Shown piece by piece: positions 9,420 through 17,586 of a DNA stretch of 64,000 nt (position 1 is the first letter of the stretch; each line of letters starts with the position of its first letter). The notes under the pieces were generated by a model. It was not told where the DNA came from. It was given only the letters and a program-made list of their open reading frames with translations, and did no database searches. A program made the translations under genes and the position numbers. This DNA is from Candidatus Amarobacillus elongatus. Its GTDB lineage: Bacteria > Chloroflexota > Dehalococcoidia > Tepidiformales > Tepidiformaceae. The stretch is taken from contig JADJBX010000003.1 of NCBI GenBank assembly GCA_016703545.1, positions 432,925 to 496,924 on the forward strand, given 5' to 3'.

Positions 9420-10451
9420 ATGGACGAAGGCATCGCACGCCGAAAGCAGGACCACATCGACGTCGTTCGCGAACGCGATGTGCGCTCGGCGATGAGCGCC
9501 GGGTGGGAGCGGTACGACTTCGTGCACAACGCGCTCCCCGAACTCGACCTCGACGAGGTCTCGCTGGAAACGGCGTTCTTCGGAAAGCAACTGACGGCGC
9601 CACTCCTGATCTCGTCGATGACCGGTGGCACCGCCGAGACCGCGGTCCTCAACCGGCGGATGGCGGCCGTGGCGCAGCGGCTTGGCGTGGCCATGGGCGT
9701 GGGGTCGCAGCGTATCGCCATCGAGCAGCGCGACAACCGGCACTTCCAGGTCCGCGACATCGCCCCCGACATCCTCCTCTTCGCCAACCTCGGCGCGGTG
9801 CAGCTGAACTACGGCGTCACGCCCCGTGACTGCCGCTGGCTCGTCGAGTCGACGGGAGCGGACGCGCTCATCCTCCATTTGAACCCGCTGCAGGAGGCGC
9901 TCCAGGAAGGCGGCGACACTCGGTTTCGCGGCATCGAAGGCCGCGTCGCCGCCGTCTGCGACGCGCTATCCGTGCCTGTGGTCGTCAAGGAGGTGGGGTG
10001 GGGCATCTCCGCGCAGGTGGCGAAGCGGCTGCTCGGCGCGGGCGTCGCCGCCATCGACATCGCTGGTGCGGGCGGTACGTCCTGGAGCGAAGTCGAACGT
10101 CACAGGGGCACCGACCCACTCCTGCAGGCCGCCGCCAGCGCCTTCGCGGGCTGGGGCCTCCCGACGGCTGACGCCCTGCTCGCGGTACGAGCCGCGTGCC
10201 CCGAGGCGTGCATTATCGCGAGCGGCGGCATCCGGGACGGGATCGATGTCGCGAAGGCGATCGCGCTCGGCGCCAATCTCTGCGGCATCGCCGCGCCCGT
10301 CGTCCAGGCCGCGGCCGATGGCGAAGAGCAAGCCGAGTTCGCCTTGCGGGTAGTCATCGAGCAGCTGCGCGTGGCCATGTTCGCCACCGGGGTCAGCACC
10401 ATCGACGAGCTCCAAACCCGCCCCGGGCTGTTCCAGGGGCGGTCTGCCTGA
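9420..10451 (+). CDS. fni: Type 2 isopentenyl-diphosphate delta-isomerase
   Basis: A 343-residue FMN- and NADPH-dependent isomerase that interconverts IPP and DMAPP for isoprenoid synthesis in the cytoplasm. Family blocks are ARRKQDHID at the start, TAPLLISSMTGGTAETAVLN, GVGSQRIAIE, LFANLGAVQLNYG, HLNPLQEALQEGGDTRFRG, and GGTSWSEVERHR. All are intact and the length is normal for Idi2. The start ATG at 9420 has an upstream GGAGGGCGAGGG. Confidence 0.94.
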   Translation: MDEGIARRKQDHIDVVRERDVRSAMSAGWERYDFVHNALPELDLDEVSLETAFFGKQLTAPLLISSMTGGTAETAVLNRRMAAVAQRLGVAMGVGSQRIAIEQRDNRHFQVRDIAPDILLFANLGAVQLNYGVTPRDCRWLVESTGADALILHLNPLQEALQEGGDTRFRGIEGRVAAVCDALSVPVVVKEVGWGISAQVAKRLLGAGVAAIDIAGAGGTSWSEVERHRGTDPLLQAAASAFAGWGLPTADALLAVRAACPEACIIASGGIRDGIDVAKAIALGANLCGIAAPVVQAAADGEEQAEFALRVVIEQLRVAMFATGVSTIDELQTRPGLFQGRSA

Positions 10452-10478
10452 AAGCCCACCCAATGTCCGAGCGATCGC

Positions 10479-10484
10479 TACAAT
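10479..10484 (+). promoter_or_regulatory. -10 element TACAAT for a leaderless transcript
   Basis: TACAAT lies seven bases before the ATG at 10492. Transcription from this hexamer would begin at about 10491-10492, so the mRNA would start at or next to the start codon. No ribosome binding site precedes the ATG, which fits leaderless translation. There is no good -35 hexamer 17 bases upstream. Confidence 0.5.
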
Positions 10485-10491
10485 CGAGCGG

Positions 10492-11268
10492 ATGAAGATA
10501 TTGCGCCTTACGACCAGTAACGAACTCATCCACCAGGGCCCGGGTTCGAGACTGGACTGGCTCACGCGCCTCGGCAGCGAACAGTTGGGCGAACCGGTCG
10601 AGATCGTGTCGAAGACCGTCTGGCCAGACGCGCGCCTTCCGAAGGCGGTCGAGCGATGGGTTGCCGATGAGCAGCCCGACCTCGTGTGGATGATGCTGCA
10701 GAGCTTCTGGTTCGAATACCGCTCGGTGCCGAAGAAGCTCTCGCGGAAGTTTGGGCGCGCCGGGAAGGTGGCCTCGGACATCGGCTTCAAAGCGGCCGAC
10801 CGGCCACGCATCGCCAACAACTCCGTCTTCCGCACCGGCCGCCGACTGCTGCAGCGCACCGTCGGCGGCGACGCGCATTTCAGCACCGCTGACCTCTATG
10901 CCACCGTCGAGAGCATCGCCCGCATCTCCCTTCGCGACGAGGGGCGGCAGTTCGTGGTGTGGGGGCCGTTCTCGTATTCGAACTTCTCGGTGACGAAGAA
11001 GGAGGAGCGGGATACGGACCGGGCGCGCACCGCTCTCATCGGCCGCGTCCGCGCCCTTTCCCGCGATCTGCACTTCTACCATGAGGCGCCGGACCGCCCA
11101 CGCTGGGCGACCGATGGCGAAGTTGGCAAGCACTCCGACGGCTTCCATCACGGCGCGGACGAACAGCGGCAGATGGCGGAGCGGGAGATCGCGACGCTGG
11201 TGCGGATCGTGCGTGGGCCAGCGCCGGATTCCACGCCGGAGATCAGTCGCCCGGTTCCACGTCCTTGA
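10492..11268 (+). CDS. Uncharacterised protein with SGNH-hydrolase-like C-terminus
   Basis: 258 residues, cytoplasmic, with no signal peptide or membrane segment. I do not recognise a named family with confidence. The C-terminal block HSDGFHHGADEQRQMAE resembles block V of SGNH/GDSL hydrolases, where the D-x-x-H pair supplies the catalytic Asp and His. FVVWGPFSYSN could be the mid-protein block. The N-terminus (MKILRLTTSNE) lacks an obvious G-D-S motif, so the nucleophile is uncertain. It may be an esterase or glycan deacylase-like protein, possibly linked to the glycan operon upstream, but this is a guess. Its 3' end overlaps the convergent regulator by 26 bases. Confidence 0.65.
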   Translation: MKILRLTTSNELIHQGPGSRLDWLTRLGSEQLGEPVEIVSKTVWPDARLPKAVERWVADEQPDLVWMMLQSFWFEYRSVPKKLSRKFGRAGKVASDIGFKAADRPRIANNSVFRTGRRLLQRTVGGDAHFSTADLYATVESIARISLRDEGRQFVVWGPFSYSNFSVTKKEERDTDRARTALIGRVRALSRDLHFYHEAPDRPRWATDGEVGKHSDGFHHGADEQRQMAEREIATLVRIVRGPAPDSTPEISRPVPRP

Positions 11269-11947
11269 GGCGCCCGCGAAACTCGCAGTAGTAGTCGCCC
11301 CCGGCCTTGCAGGCGCCGCGGCGGGTCTCGAAGTTGGGCCAGAACGTTCGCAGCACGTCGAGTTCCACGTCGCACACCATCGGCAACTCCCGGGCAAGCG
11401 CGGAAATCGGGCACTGGTGCACGCGCACGATCGTCTCTCCGTCCGCGCCGTCCTCCAGTGAGAGGACGGCGCCGGAAGCGCGCGCCGACGACAGGGCGGC
11501 GCGTGCCTCTGATTCGGTGATATCGTCGCTGGGAAACCACTGCCGGAACACGCCCTCGAAGTGCGCGCGCAGCCACGTGGACATCGTCCCCGGACGAGTC
11601 TCGGCGCAATGGCGGGCGAGCGCGCCGAGCACCTTCAGTGAAGCATCGGGCACGTACAGATCGGCGAGCGGCGTGGTGGTGTAGGTGATGCGCGGCCGGC
11701 CGCGCGCCTGGCCCTCGCGCGTCGCCGTGCCTACCACAAGTCCGGCGGCTTCGAGCACGGAGAGGTGCTGGCGAACGGCGGTATCGGTGAGAACAAGCCG
11801 GGAGGCGAGGCTCGCGGCGTCGCGTTCATGGGAGTGCTTCAGCAACCGCAGGAGGCGGAACTGCATCGGCGTCAGTGCGGGCAGCTGCACCTCCGAGTCG
11901 TCATTGGTTCGAAGGGCTGGCTGTTTCTGGTTCGGATCGTTGGACAA
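11243..11947 (-). CDS. SufR/DeoR-like winged-helix regulator with four C-terminal cysteines
   Basis: 234 residues. An N-terminal winged helix (about residues 25-95) has AASLASRLVLTDTAVRQHLS as its recognition helix region, followed by a GRPRITYTTTPLADLY wing. The C-terminal region carries four cysteines in HQCP...MVCDV...GACKAGGDYYC with spacing C-x12-C-x20-C-x7-C. SufR and related iron-sulfur sensors have this architecture (helix-turn-helix plus a C-x12-C-x13-C-x14-C type cluster site). The spacing here differs from SufR, so a related sensor is more likely than SufR itself. No suf operon is visible in the window. Confidence 0.78.
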   Translation of the reverse strand: MSNDPNQKQPALRTNDDSEVQLPALTPMQFRLLRLLKHSHERDAASLASRLVLTDTAVRQHLSVLEAAGLVVGTATREGQARGRPRITYTTTPLADLYVPDASLKVLGALARHCAETRPGTMSTWLRAHFEGVFRQWFPSDDITESEARAALSSARASGAVLSLEDGADGETIVRVHQCPISALARELPMVCDVELDVLRTFWPNFETRRGACKAGGDYYCEFRGRLKDVEPGD

Positions 11948-12120
11948 TCGTGAGGCTCCCGAAGAAACACGATCTTAACCAATGATTCGCCGTACACCAC
12001 GGTTGCGAACGCAATTGTTTGAATCTCTATCTTTTTCAGTGTCAACAACTATTAAACGGCGCGCCGGCGCCGATTGGTGAATGCTCGCCGGGCCATCCAC
12101 CTTGTACGTGCCGAACACAC

Positions 12121-12151
12121 AACAACAGGGCCGGTAACCGGCCCTGTTGTT
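12121..12151 (-). terminator. Perfect 15-bp inverted repeat terminator
   Basis: AACAACAGGGCCGGT and its exact reverse complement are separated by one base. It lies 65 bases past the stop of the minus-strand surface protein gene and just behind the divergent start of the SufR-like gene. Being symmetrical it could stop transcription from either side. Confidence 0.75.
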
Positions 12152-12216
12152 CGCTCGCCTGACCGGGCAGGGACGACGCCCCAGTCGTTTCCTGTCCGGC
12201 CCGCCGATGCGTGAGG

Positions 12217-13311
12217 TTACTTGCCCGCGCGCCGCCTCCGCGTCCCGAGCGCCGCGAACACGAAGCCGGTCGCGAGCGCCGTCACCGCGGCGATGAGCAC
12301 TGGCGGGTTGGTCGTCGTGGTACCGGCGCCGGCCGACGGCGGCGCCGGTGTCGGGCCGACAGCCACAGCGGTCTGCGCCGCGAGGGCGGGCGTGTTGGTC
12401 GCCGTCGCGGTCGGGACCGCGAGCGTGGCCTGCTGCGTCGCAACCACAGGCGGCTGCGTGGTCACGGCCGTCGGCACCACCGTCAGCACGGAGGGAGCCG
12501 TCGCCGTGGCGAGCACGGGCGTCGCCGTGGGAATTGCCGTGTTGACGGGTGTCGCCGTGGCGGTGAACACCGATGTCGCGGTAGCCGTGGCCGTGGCCGT
12601 GGCGGTAACCGTGGGAGTCAGCGTCCCCGTCGGCGTGGCGGTCGCCGTGTTCGTCGGCGTGGCCGTGGCGGTGTTCGTCGGCGTGTTCGTCGCCGTCGCT
12701 GTGGTCGTCGGCGTGTTGGTTGCCGTGTTCGTCGCCGTCGCAGTGGTCGTCGGCGTATTTGTCGCCGTGTTCGTCGCCGTCGCGGTGGTCGTGGGCGTGT
12801 TCGTAGCCGTGTTCGTCGCCGTCGCGGTGACCGCCGTGTTGGTTGCCGTGTTCGTCGCGGTCGCGGTCACCGTGGTGGCGGTATTGGTTGGGGTGGCGGT
12901 CTCGATCACGACGGCATCGACCACCGCGTAGTCCACGTGGCTGATGTCCTTGCAGTCGGAACCCGAGCCCACCTTCGTGACGGTGACACTTGCCGTCCCA
13001 AGCCCGGTGACCTGGTAGCAACCGCCGTTGCCGTAGAACCCATCCGTGCTGATGGGGTTGCTGTGCTTGGACGTGCCGAACATCTCGACGCCGGACTTGA
13101 TACAGATGAAGTCGACCACCTTGCCCGTGGGGGCAGCGATGACCTGGTTGCCTTCGCCTGTGCTGCTCCCGGTCTTGCAGACGGCCGGGGAATCATCGCC
13201 GTCGGCGTTGGCCGGGAGCGTCATGCCAAGAAGGACGCCCGCCGCTCCGAGGACGACGAGGGGCGCGAGACGCAGCGCGCGCACCAGATTCCATGTTCGT
13301 TCGTGATTCAT
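12217..13311 (-). CDS. Secreted Thr-rich stalk protein, C-terminal membrane anchor
   Basis: 364 residues. A signal peptide (positively charged start, then APLVVLGAAGVLLGMTLPANA) is followed by a globular domain with four to five cysteines (about residues 38-130). Next is a long Thr/Ala/Asn low-complexity stalk (about 135-260, units such as TATNTATNT). The end is a hydrophobic helix with a basic tail (VLIAAVTALATGFVFAALGTRRRR). That tail is like a sortase substrate, but no LPxTG is visible. The ATG at 13309-13311 has a GGTGGTGGAG ribosome binding site; an upstream TTG at 13329 is less likely. The product is probably a surface-displayed protein on an extended, perhaps O-glycosylated stalk. The function of the head domain is unknown. 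Confidence 0.8.
   Translation of the reverse strand: MNHERTWNLVRALRLAPLVVLGAAGVLLGMTLPANADGDDSPAVCKTGSSTGEGNQVIAAPTGKVVDFICIKSGVEMFGTSKHSNPISTDGFYGNGGCYQVTGLGTASVTVTKVGSGSDCKDISHVDYAVVDAVVIETATPTNTATTVTATATNTATNTAVTATATNTATNTPTTTATATNTATNTPTTTATATNTATNTPTTTATATNTPTNTATATPTNTATATPTGTLTPTVTATATATATATSVFTATATPVNTAIPTATPVLATATAPSVLTVVPTAVTTQPPVVATQQATLAVPTATATNTPALAAQTAVAVGPTPAPPSAGAGTTTTNPPVLIAAVTALATGFVFAALGTRRRRAGK
12530..12910. repeat. Degenerate coding repeat for the Thr-rich stalk
   Basis: Imperfect 12-24 base units alternating GTCGCCGT, GTTCGTCG and related words encode TATNT-type units on the minus strand. The repeat is within the stalk gene and keeps frame throughout, so it is coding, not an independent element. 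It is a likely site of length variation. Confidence 0.7.
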
Positions 13312-13757
13312 CTCCACCACCTCACACAAGCGACGGGCGACTGCCCGACACTGGGACCTTCCCTAAAGAGTAACTCCTGGGCTCCCCAACAGTCACCGTT
13401 TCTACCCGGAATCAGTGATGGTAGTATCAACCCACTCAATCGCATGGAACGCATTCAAGACTCGTCCACTGGATCGGAAGTAATGTCGCCTGAAGGACGG
13501 TTGGTTTAGTCGGGCAATTCGAAATGGGCAAGATTCGTCAACTCGTCATACCGATGAATCGCGAGCACAGCTTTCGCGGGAGATAGCCGGCACCGTTTGG
13601 GCGGTTTCTGTTCACCTTTTCGCGGCGCGGGGGAGGGCGTGTAAGGCCGGCGTGGCGGCCGGGCCCTCGGGGCCTCACGCGAGCCGACCCGACCGTCATC
13701 AAACGCACATCTGTTGGTTGAAGTGGCGGCGGGGCGTACCTACAGTGCAAGGGCGCT
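13312..13757. other. Intergenic region, divergent promoters
   Basis: 446 bases between the minus-strand stalk protein and the plus-strand sigma factor gene. No ORF with coding character and no tRNA is seen. It is less GC-rich around 13370-13560 than its surroundings. It contains the sigma-gene promoter at 13718-13746. Confidence 0.6.
13718..13746 (+). promoter_or_regulatory. Housekeeping-type promoter of the ECF sigma gene
   Basis: TTGAAG (13718-13723), a 17-base spacer and TACAGT (13741-13746) match the -35/-10 consensus well. The predicted start of transcription, about 13753, is only a few bases before the ATG at 13758, so the message would be almost leaderless. Confidence 0.55.
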
Positions 13758-14290
13758 ATGTCCCCAGCCGATACCCTCGCCCAGGCTTCGCTCATCGCCC
13801 GCTGCCACGCGGGGATTCGCTCGCCATCGGCGAGTTGTACGACGCGACCGTGAAGCAGGTGTACGGGTACGCCTTCCGCCTCGCCGGGAACGTGCCGGAT
13901 GCCGAGGACATCACCGCGGAAACGTACGAACGCGCGCTCAAGGGCATCGGCCGGTACCGATCGGGGGAGGTGCCGATCAGCGTGTGGCTGTTGCGCATCG
14001 CCCAGAACGTGGCGCGCGAACATGGACGAGCGCGCAGCCGCCGGAGTGTCGTGCCGCTGACCCCCGAGATTGCGGACCGGCTGACCCCGGATGTCGCGGG
14101 CGAGCAGGCGCGAAGCACCATCGCCGACGCCCTTCCCGGCCTTCCCCCGGCACAGCGCGAGGTCGTGGCGATGCGACTGGCTGGATACAAGATCCGGGAG
14201 ATCGCACAGGCGCTGGGCAAGGCCGAGGGCACCGTGAAGGCGCTCCAATTCGCCGCAATGCGGAATCTGCGGAAGGTCGTGGACGGATGA
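13758..14290 (+). CDS. ECF-family RNA polymerase sigma factor (one frameshift)
   Basis: Sigma-70 region 2 is clear in GELYDATVKQVYGYAFRLAG and DAEDITAETYERALKGI. Region 4 is clear in LPPAQREVVAMRLAGYKIRE and the helix-turn-helix after it. The frame carrying these runs upstream to 13652 but is not protein-like before about 13815. The true N-terminus is in another frame from the ATG at 13758: MSPADTLAQASLIARCHAG, a typical ECF start. Adding one G to the G-run at 13811-13814 joins the two as CHAGDSLAIGELY. The stop overlaps the next gene's ATG (ATGA). The downstream partner has a membrane segment after a short N-terminal domain, as anti-sigma factors do. Confidence 0.85.
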
Positions 14291-15666
14291 ACGAGACCAC
14301 GTTCCTTGAAGCGCAACTCGACCGGGGCGTCCAGGCGCTGCTGGCGGGCGAGCTCCCGGTCGCGGTGCTGGCCACAGCGCCAACCGAGATCCGCCCCTAC
14401 CTCGCACTATTCGCCATGCTTGTCGAGGGAGAGGCAGCGCCGCGGCCCGCGTTCCGGGATGCGCTGCGGGAACGTCTTACGGGCCGCGCCGCCGCTCCGC
14501 GCGCGGCACACGGCGGCTCGGTGGTGCGAAAGGCGGCGGTCGCCGCGAGCGTGACGCTGCTGCTCGGGTCCGCCCTCAACCCGTCGCTGGCGCGCGCCTT
14601 CGTCCGGAGTGTGGGCGAGACCCTCGGCGCGCCGGTCGCCGACGCGGTCGAGCAGATCCTGGACTCGGTGGCCGCGGCCCCTGCGGCTGAACCGCCCGCT
14701 GCCCGCGCGGCGACAGACGCGACCGCTCCGCAACTGTTCACGGCTGTCTCCGCCGCGTTCATCCCGGAAGTGCACGCGGAGGCCGTTGATCCGGATCCGG
14801 CAGCGGCCGACCCCAGTGCGTCCGTGGAGACTGCCGGGCCGGCGTCGTCTCCGCCATCCGCGAGCACATCGCAACCCACCCCACCGCGCGCGACGCCGCG
14901 AGCCGAGCAGCCGCCGTTGTCGGCCGCGCCATCGCCCGAGGGGGACCCGCATGCAGGAGGGCCCGGCCCGTCGAACGCGCCGGCTGATGCCGGCGGCAAC
15001 GGCAACCCGGGCCTGACGGGGAGCGGCGGCGGAGACGCCAGCTCCAGCGGGGGCGGAGGGAACGCCACTCCCGACCCGGGCGGCAACGGCAACCCCGCTG
15101 GCGGGGACAACAGCGCCGCCGGAACCGGCAACGGCAATGCCAATCCGGATGCCGATTCAGGCGGCGGCCACGGGAACGCGAACCCCGGGGGGAACGCGGA
15201 ACCGAACGGCGCGGGCAATGGGAACGGTACCCCGAAGGCTGAAGGCGGTGGTGACGCCACCAACGGAGCGAGCCACGGGAACGCCAACCCGGGCGGCAGT
15301 TCCAGTTCGACGCCGGGTGGCAATGGAAACGCGAACGCAGGCGGCGACGGCACGTCGAACCCGGGCGCGAACGGCAACGCGGGTTCGAACGCCGGCGGGA
15401 AATCGGATGCCAACGGCAACGGGGGCGGCAATGCGGGGTCGAACCCCGCCACGGGCGGGAACGTCAACGCGAATCCCAACGCGGGCGGCAATGGGAATGC
15501 CAACCCTGGCGGAGATGCCCCGGGCGCCGGCGGCAATGGGAACGGGAATCCGGACGCCGGCGGGAATGCCGGTTCGAACGCGAATGCGAACTCCCATGGC
15601 ACCGCCAACGCGGGTGGCGGTGGCAACGTCAATTCGAACGCGGGTGGCAACGGAAAGAAGGACTGA
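14287..15666 (+). CDS. Membrane protein with Asn/Gly-rich tail, probable anti-sigma-like partner
   Basis: 459 residues. The N-terminal 80 residues (MNETTFLEAQLDRGVQALLA onward) are soluble. A hydrophobic segment follows (about 82-100, AAVAASVTLLLGSALNPSLA). An Ala/Pro/Ser-rich linker reaches to about residue 230. The last 220 residues are a Gly/Asn/Ala low-complexity tail built from GGNGNAN-type units. Similar proteins follow ECF sigma genes in Chloroflexota; the layout matches an anti-sigma factor with a single membrane span and an external tail. No zinc-binding anti-sigma motif (H-x3-C-x2-C) is seen, so that role is inferred only from position and ATGA coupling to the sigma gene. Confidence 0.72.
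   Translation: MNETTFLEAQLDRGVQALLAGELPVAVLATAPTEIRPYLALFAMLVEGEAAPRPAFRDALRERLTGRAAAPRAAHGGSVVRKAAVAASVTLLLGSALNPSLARAFVRSVGETLGAPVADAVEQILDSVAAAPAAEPPAARAATDATAPQLFTAVSAAFIPEVHAEAVDPDPAAADPSASVETAGPASSPPSASTSQPTPPRATPRAEQPPLSAAPSPEGDPHAGGPGPSNAPADAGGNGNPGLTGSGGGDASSSGGGGNATPDPGGNGNPAGGDNSAAGTGNGNANPDADSGGGHGNANPGGNAEPNGAGNGNGTPKAEGGGDATNGASHGNANPGGSSSSTPGGNGNANAGGDGTSNPGANGNAGSNAGGKSDANGNGGGNAGSNPATGGNVNANPNAGGNGNANPGGDAPGAGGNGNGNPDAGGNAGSNANANSHGTANAGGGGNVNSNAGGNGKKD
14985..15655. repeat. Low-complexity coding repeat for GGNGNAN units
   Basis: Short direct repeats such as GGCGGCAATGGGAATGCC and GGCAACGGCAACCC recur with variation across the tail of the plus-strand gene. They stay in frame and encode Gly, Asn, Ala and Pro almost exclusively. 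Confidence 0.7.
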
Positions 15667-15680
15667 ACGGCGCCGAACAG

Positions 15681-15712
15681 GGCGGAGGCCCCGGTTGCCC
15701 GGGGCCTCCGCC
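15681..15712. terminator. Bidirectional terminator hairpin
   Basis: GGCGGAGGCCCCGG and its exact complement CCGGGGCCTCCGCC flank a four-base loop. It sits 15 bases past the plus-strand stop and 20 bases past the minus-strand stop of the converging monooxygenase gene, so it can serve both. Confidence 0.85.
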
Positions 15713-15731
15713 AATGGCTATGCCGGGCGGG

Positions 15732-17459
15732 TCAGCCCGCCGGGACGGCGGCCTTCTCCAGGATGAACCCTTCGTAGCCGTTCGCGGCGATCTCGTCGCA
15801 CTTCGCGCGGTAGCGGCCCACGCCGCCGATGTACGGCATGAACTGCCGGATCTTCCCGGGGACGTTCTCGCCGAGGTACCAGGAGTGGCAGCTCTCGGCC
15901 ACGTACATCGTGCCCGAGGCGACGTTGTTCACGTGATCGACCCAGCGGTCCTCCGCCTCGATCGCGGGCTCCATTCGCTCGATCCCGTGGTCCCGGAGGT
16001 AGGCGAGGGAGTCGGAGATCCAGTCCACATGCTGTTCGATGGAGACCATCATGTTGCTCATGACCGACGGGCTGCCGGGGCCGGTGATGGTGAACAGGTT
16101 CGGGAAGCCGGCCACCATCAGGCCGAGGTAGTTCCGCGGGCCACCGGACCAATGCTCGGTCAGCTTCTCGCCGCCGCGGCCGCGGATATCGATGCGGTTC
16201 AGTGCGCCGGTCATCGCATCGAAGCCGGTGGCGTAGATGATGACATCGAACTCGCGGCTGCCCGAAGCGGTCTGGATCCCCGAGGGCGTGATGGCCGCGA
16301 TCGGGTCCTTGCGCAGGTCAACGAGCGACACGTGCGGCAGGTTGAACGTCTCGAAGTAGTTCGTATCGATGACCGCGCGCTTGCAGCCAATCGGGTGCTC
16401 GCTCGGCGTGAGCGCCGCCGCCGTTTCCGGGTCACGCACGACGCGCCGGACCATCTCGCCGTAGAGCGCGCGCGCGACTCCATTCGCCTCCATGTTTGTG
16501 GGCACGTCGGCGAACATGCGCGTGACGCTGAAGCCGTGCTTCTCCAGCGCCTCGCGACGCTCGTCTTCACTGAGCTCGAGGATCTTCGCCGTGGGGGGCG
16601 CGAACAGCGCGCCGCCGAGGCCGAGCGCGATGCCGGCGATGCTGTTCCGTTCCTGCTCGCGAAGCTGGTCGTACGTCTCCCGCACCCTCCGCTGGTCCTC
16701 TTCGGTCAGCGGCCGATTGTTCGCGGGCCAGGTGTAGGTCGGCGTTCGCTGGTACACCGTCAGCGACGCAGCGACCTTCGCGACCTCCGGGATCGACTGC
16801 ACCGCGGAGGAACCCGTGCCGATGATCGCCACCCGCTTGCCGGCGAGGTCGACGCCGTCCCTGGGCCAGAGGCTGGTCTGGACGGAGACGCCCTGGTAGC
16901 TCTCGATGCCAGGGATGTTGGGGAGCATCGGCGCCGAAAGGCAGCCGGTGGCCATGACCGCGTACCGGCCCTGGACGGCATCGCCGCGGTCGGTGGTCAC
17001 GCGCCAGCAGTTGGCGGCTTCGTCGTAGTGGGCGCTGGTCACGCGGGTGTTGAAGGCGATGTCGCGGCGAAGATCGAACTTCGTCGCCACGTGCTGGGCG
17101 TACCGCTCGATCTCCGGCTGCGACGCCATGAGCTCGGACCATTCCCACTCGTTCTCGAGTTCCTTGGACCAGCTGTACGAGTATTCGAGGCTGGTGACGT
17201 CGCAGCGCGCGCCGGGATAGCGGTTCCAGTACCAGGTCCCGCCCACGTCGTCGCCCGCTTCGACCACGAGCGCGGTCATCCCCAGTTGCCGGAGCCGGTA
17301 GAGTTGGTAGAGGCCGGCGAAGCCGGCGCCGACGATGAGCACGTCGTACGAATTGGAAAGCGGAGCGCGGTCAGCGGCGTTCGTCACGGTCGAAGTCCCC
17401 CCATTCGCGGCCCCGGGGCCGCATCGCCTCATGAATCGATTGGTGTCGTCGTTCGGCAC
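15732..17459 (-). CDS. Baeyer-Villiger-type flavin monooxygenase
   Basis: 575 residues. Two Rossmann motifs are visible: FAD-binding IVGAGFAGLYQLYRL near residue 42 and NADPH-binding RVAIIGTGSSAVQSIPE near 210. The block GGTWYWNRYPGARCDVTS is typical of cyclohexanone/phenylacetone monooxygenases. Such soluble enzymes insert oxygen next to a ketone to form an ester or lactone using NADPH and O2. The family fingerprint (F-x-G-x3-H-x3-W-P/D) reads YQGVSVQTSLWPRD, so the usual His is Gln; activity or substrate may differ. The first 30 residues are unlike the family, so a later start is possible. It may degrade cyclic ketones in step with the acyl-CoA genes nearby, which is inference. Confidence 0.88.
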   Translation of the reverse strand: MPNDDTNRFMRRCGPGAANGGTSTVTNAADRAPLSNSYDVLIVGAGFAGLYQLYRLRQLGMTALVVEAGDDVGGTWYWNRYPGARCDVTSLEYSYSWSKELENEWEWSELMASQPEIERYAQHVATKFDLRRDIAFNTRVTSAHYDEAANCWRVTTDRGDAVQGRYAVMATGCLSAPMLPNIPGIESYQGVSVQTSLWPRDGVDLAGKRVAIIGTGSSAVQSIPEVAKVAASLTVYQRTPTYTWPANNRPLTEEDQRRVRETYDQLREQERNSIAGIALGLGGALFAPPTAKILELSEDERREALEKHGFSVTRMFADVPTNMEANGVARALYGEMVRRVVRDPETAAALTPSEHPIGCKRAVIDTNYFETFNLPHVSLVDLRKDPIAAITPSGIQTASGSREFDVIIYATGFDAMTGALNRIDIRGRGGEKLTEHWSGGPRNYLGLMVAGFPNLFTITGPGSPSVMSNMMVSIEQHVDWISDSLAYLRDHGIERMEPAIEAEDRWVDHVNNVASGTMYVAESCHSWYLGENVPGKIRQFMPYIGGVGRYRAKCDEIAANGYEGFILEKAAVPAG

Positions 17460-17586
17460 TATTCACGCCGCGGTCGACAGTGGGCACGCTATCGGTCCCA
17501 GAATTGCGCTGTCAAGGCAAGACGCGGGCCAGTTTTGGAAGTCGGCGGGATCCGGACCGCTTGCACACCCTTGCGAGCGATGCGCG

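Noticed and set aside
13652..13757. N-terminal extension of the sigma factor in the longest open frame
   Set aside because: It spans the promoter and is not protein-like; the true start is the ATG at 13758 in another frame, joined by one G.
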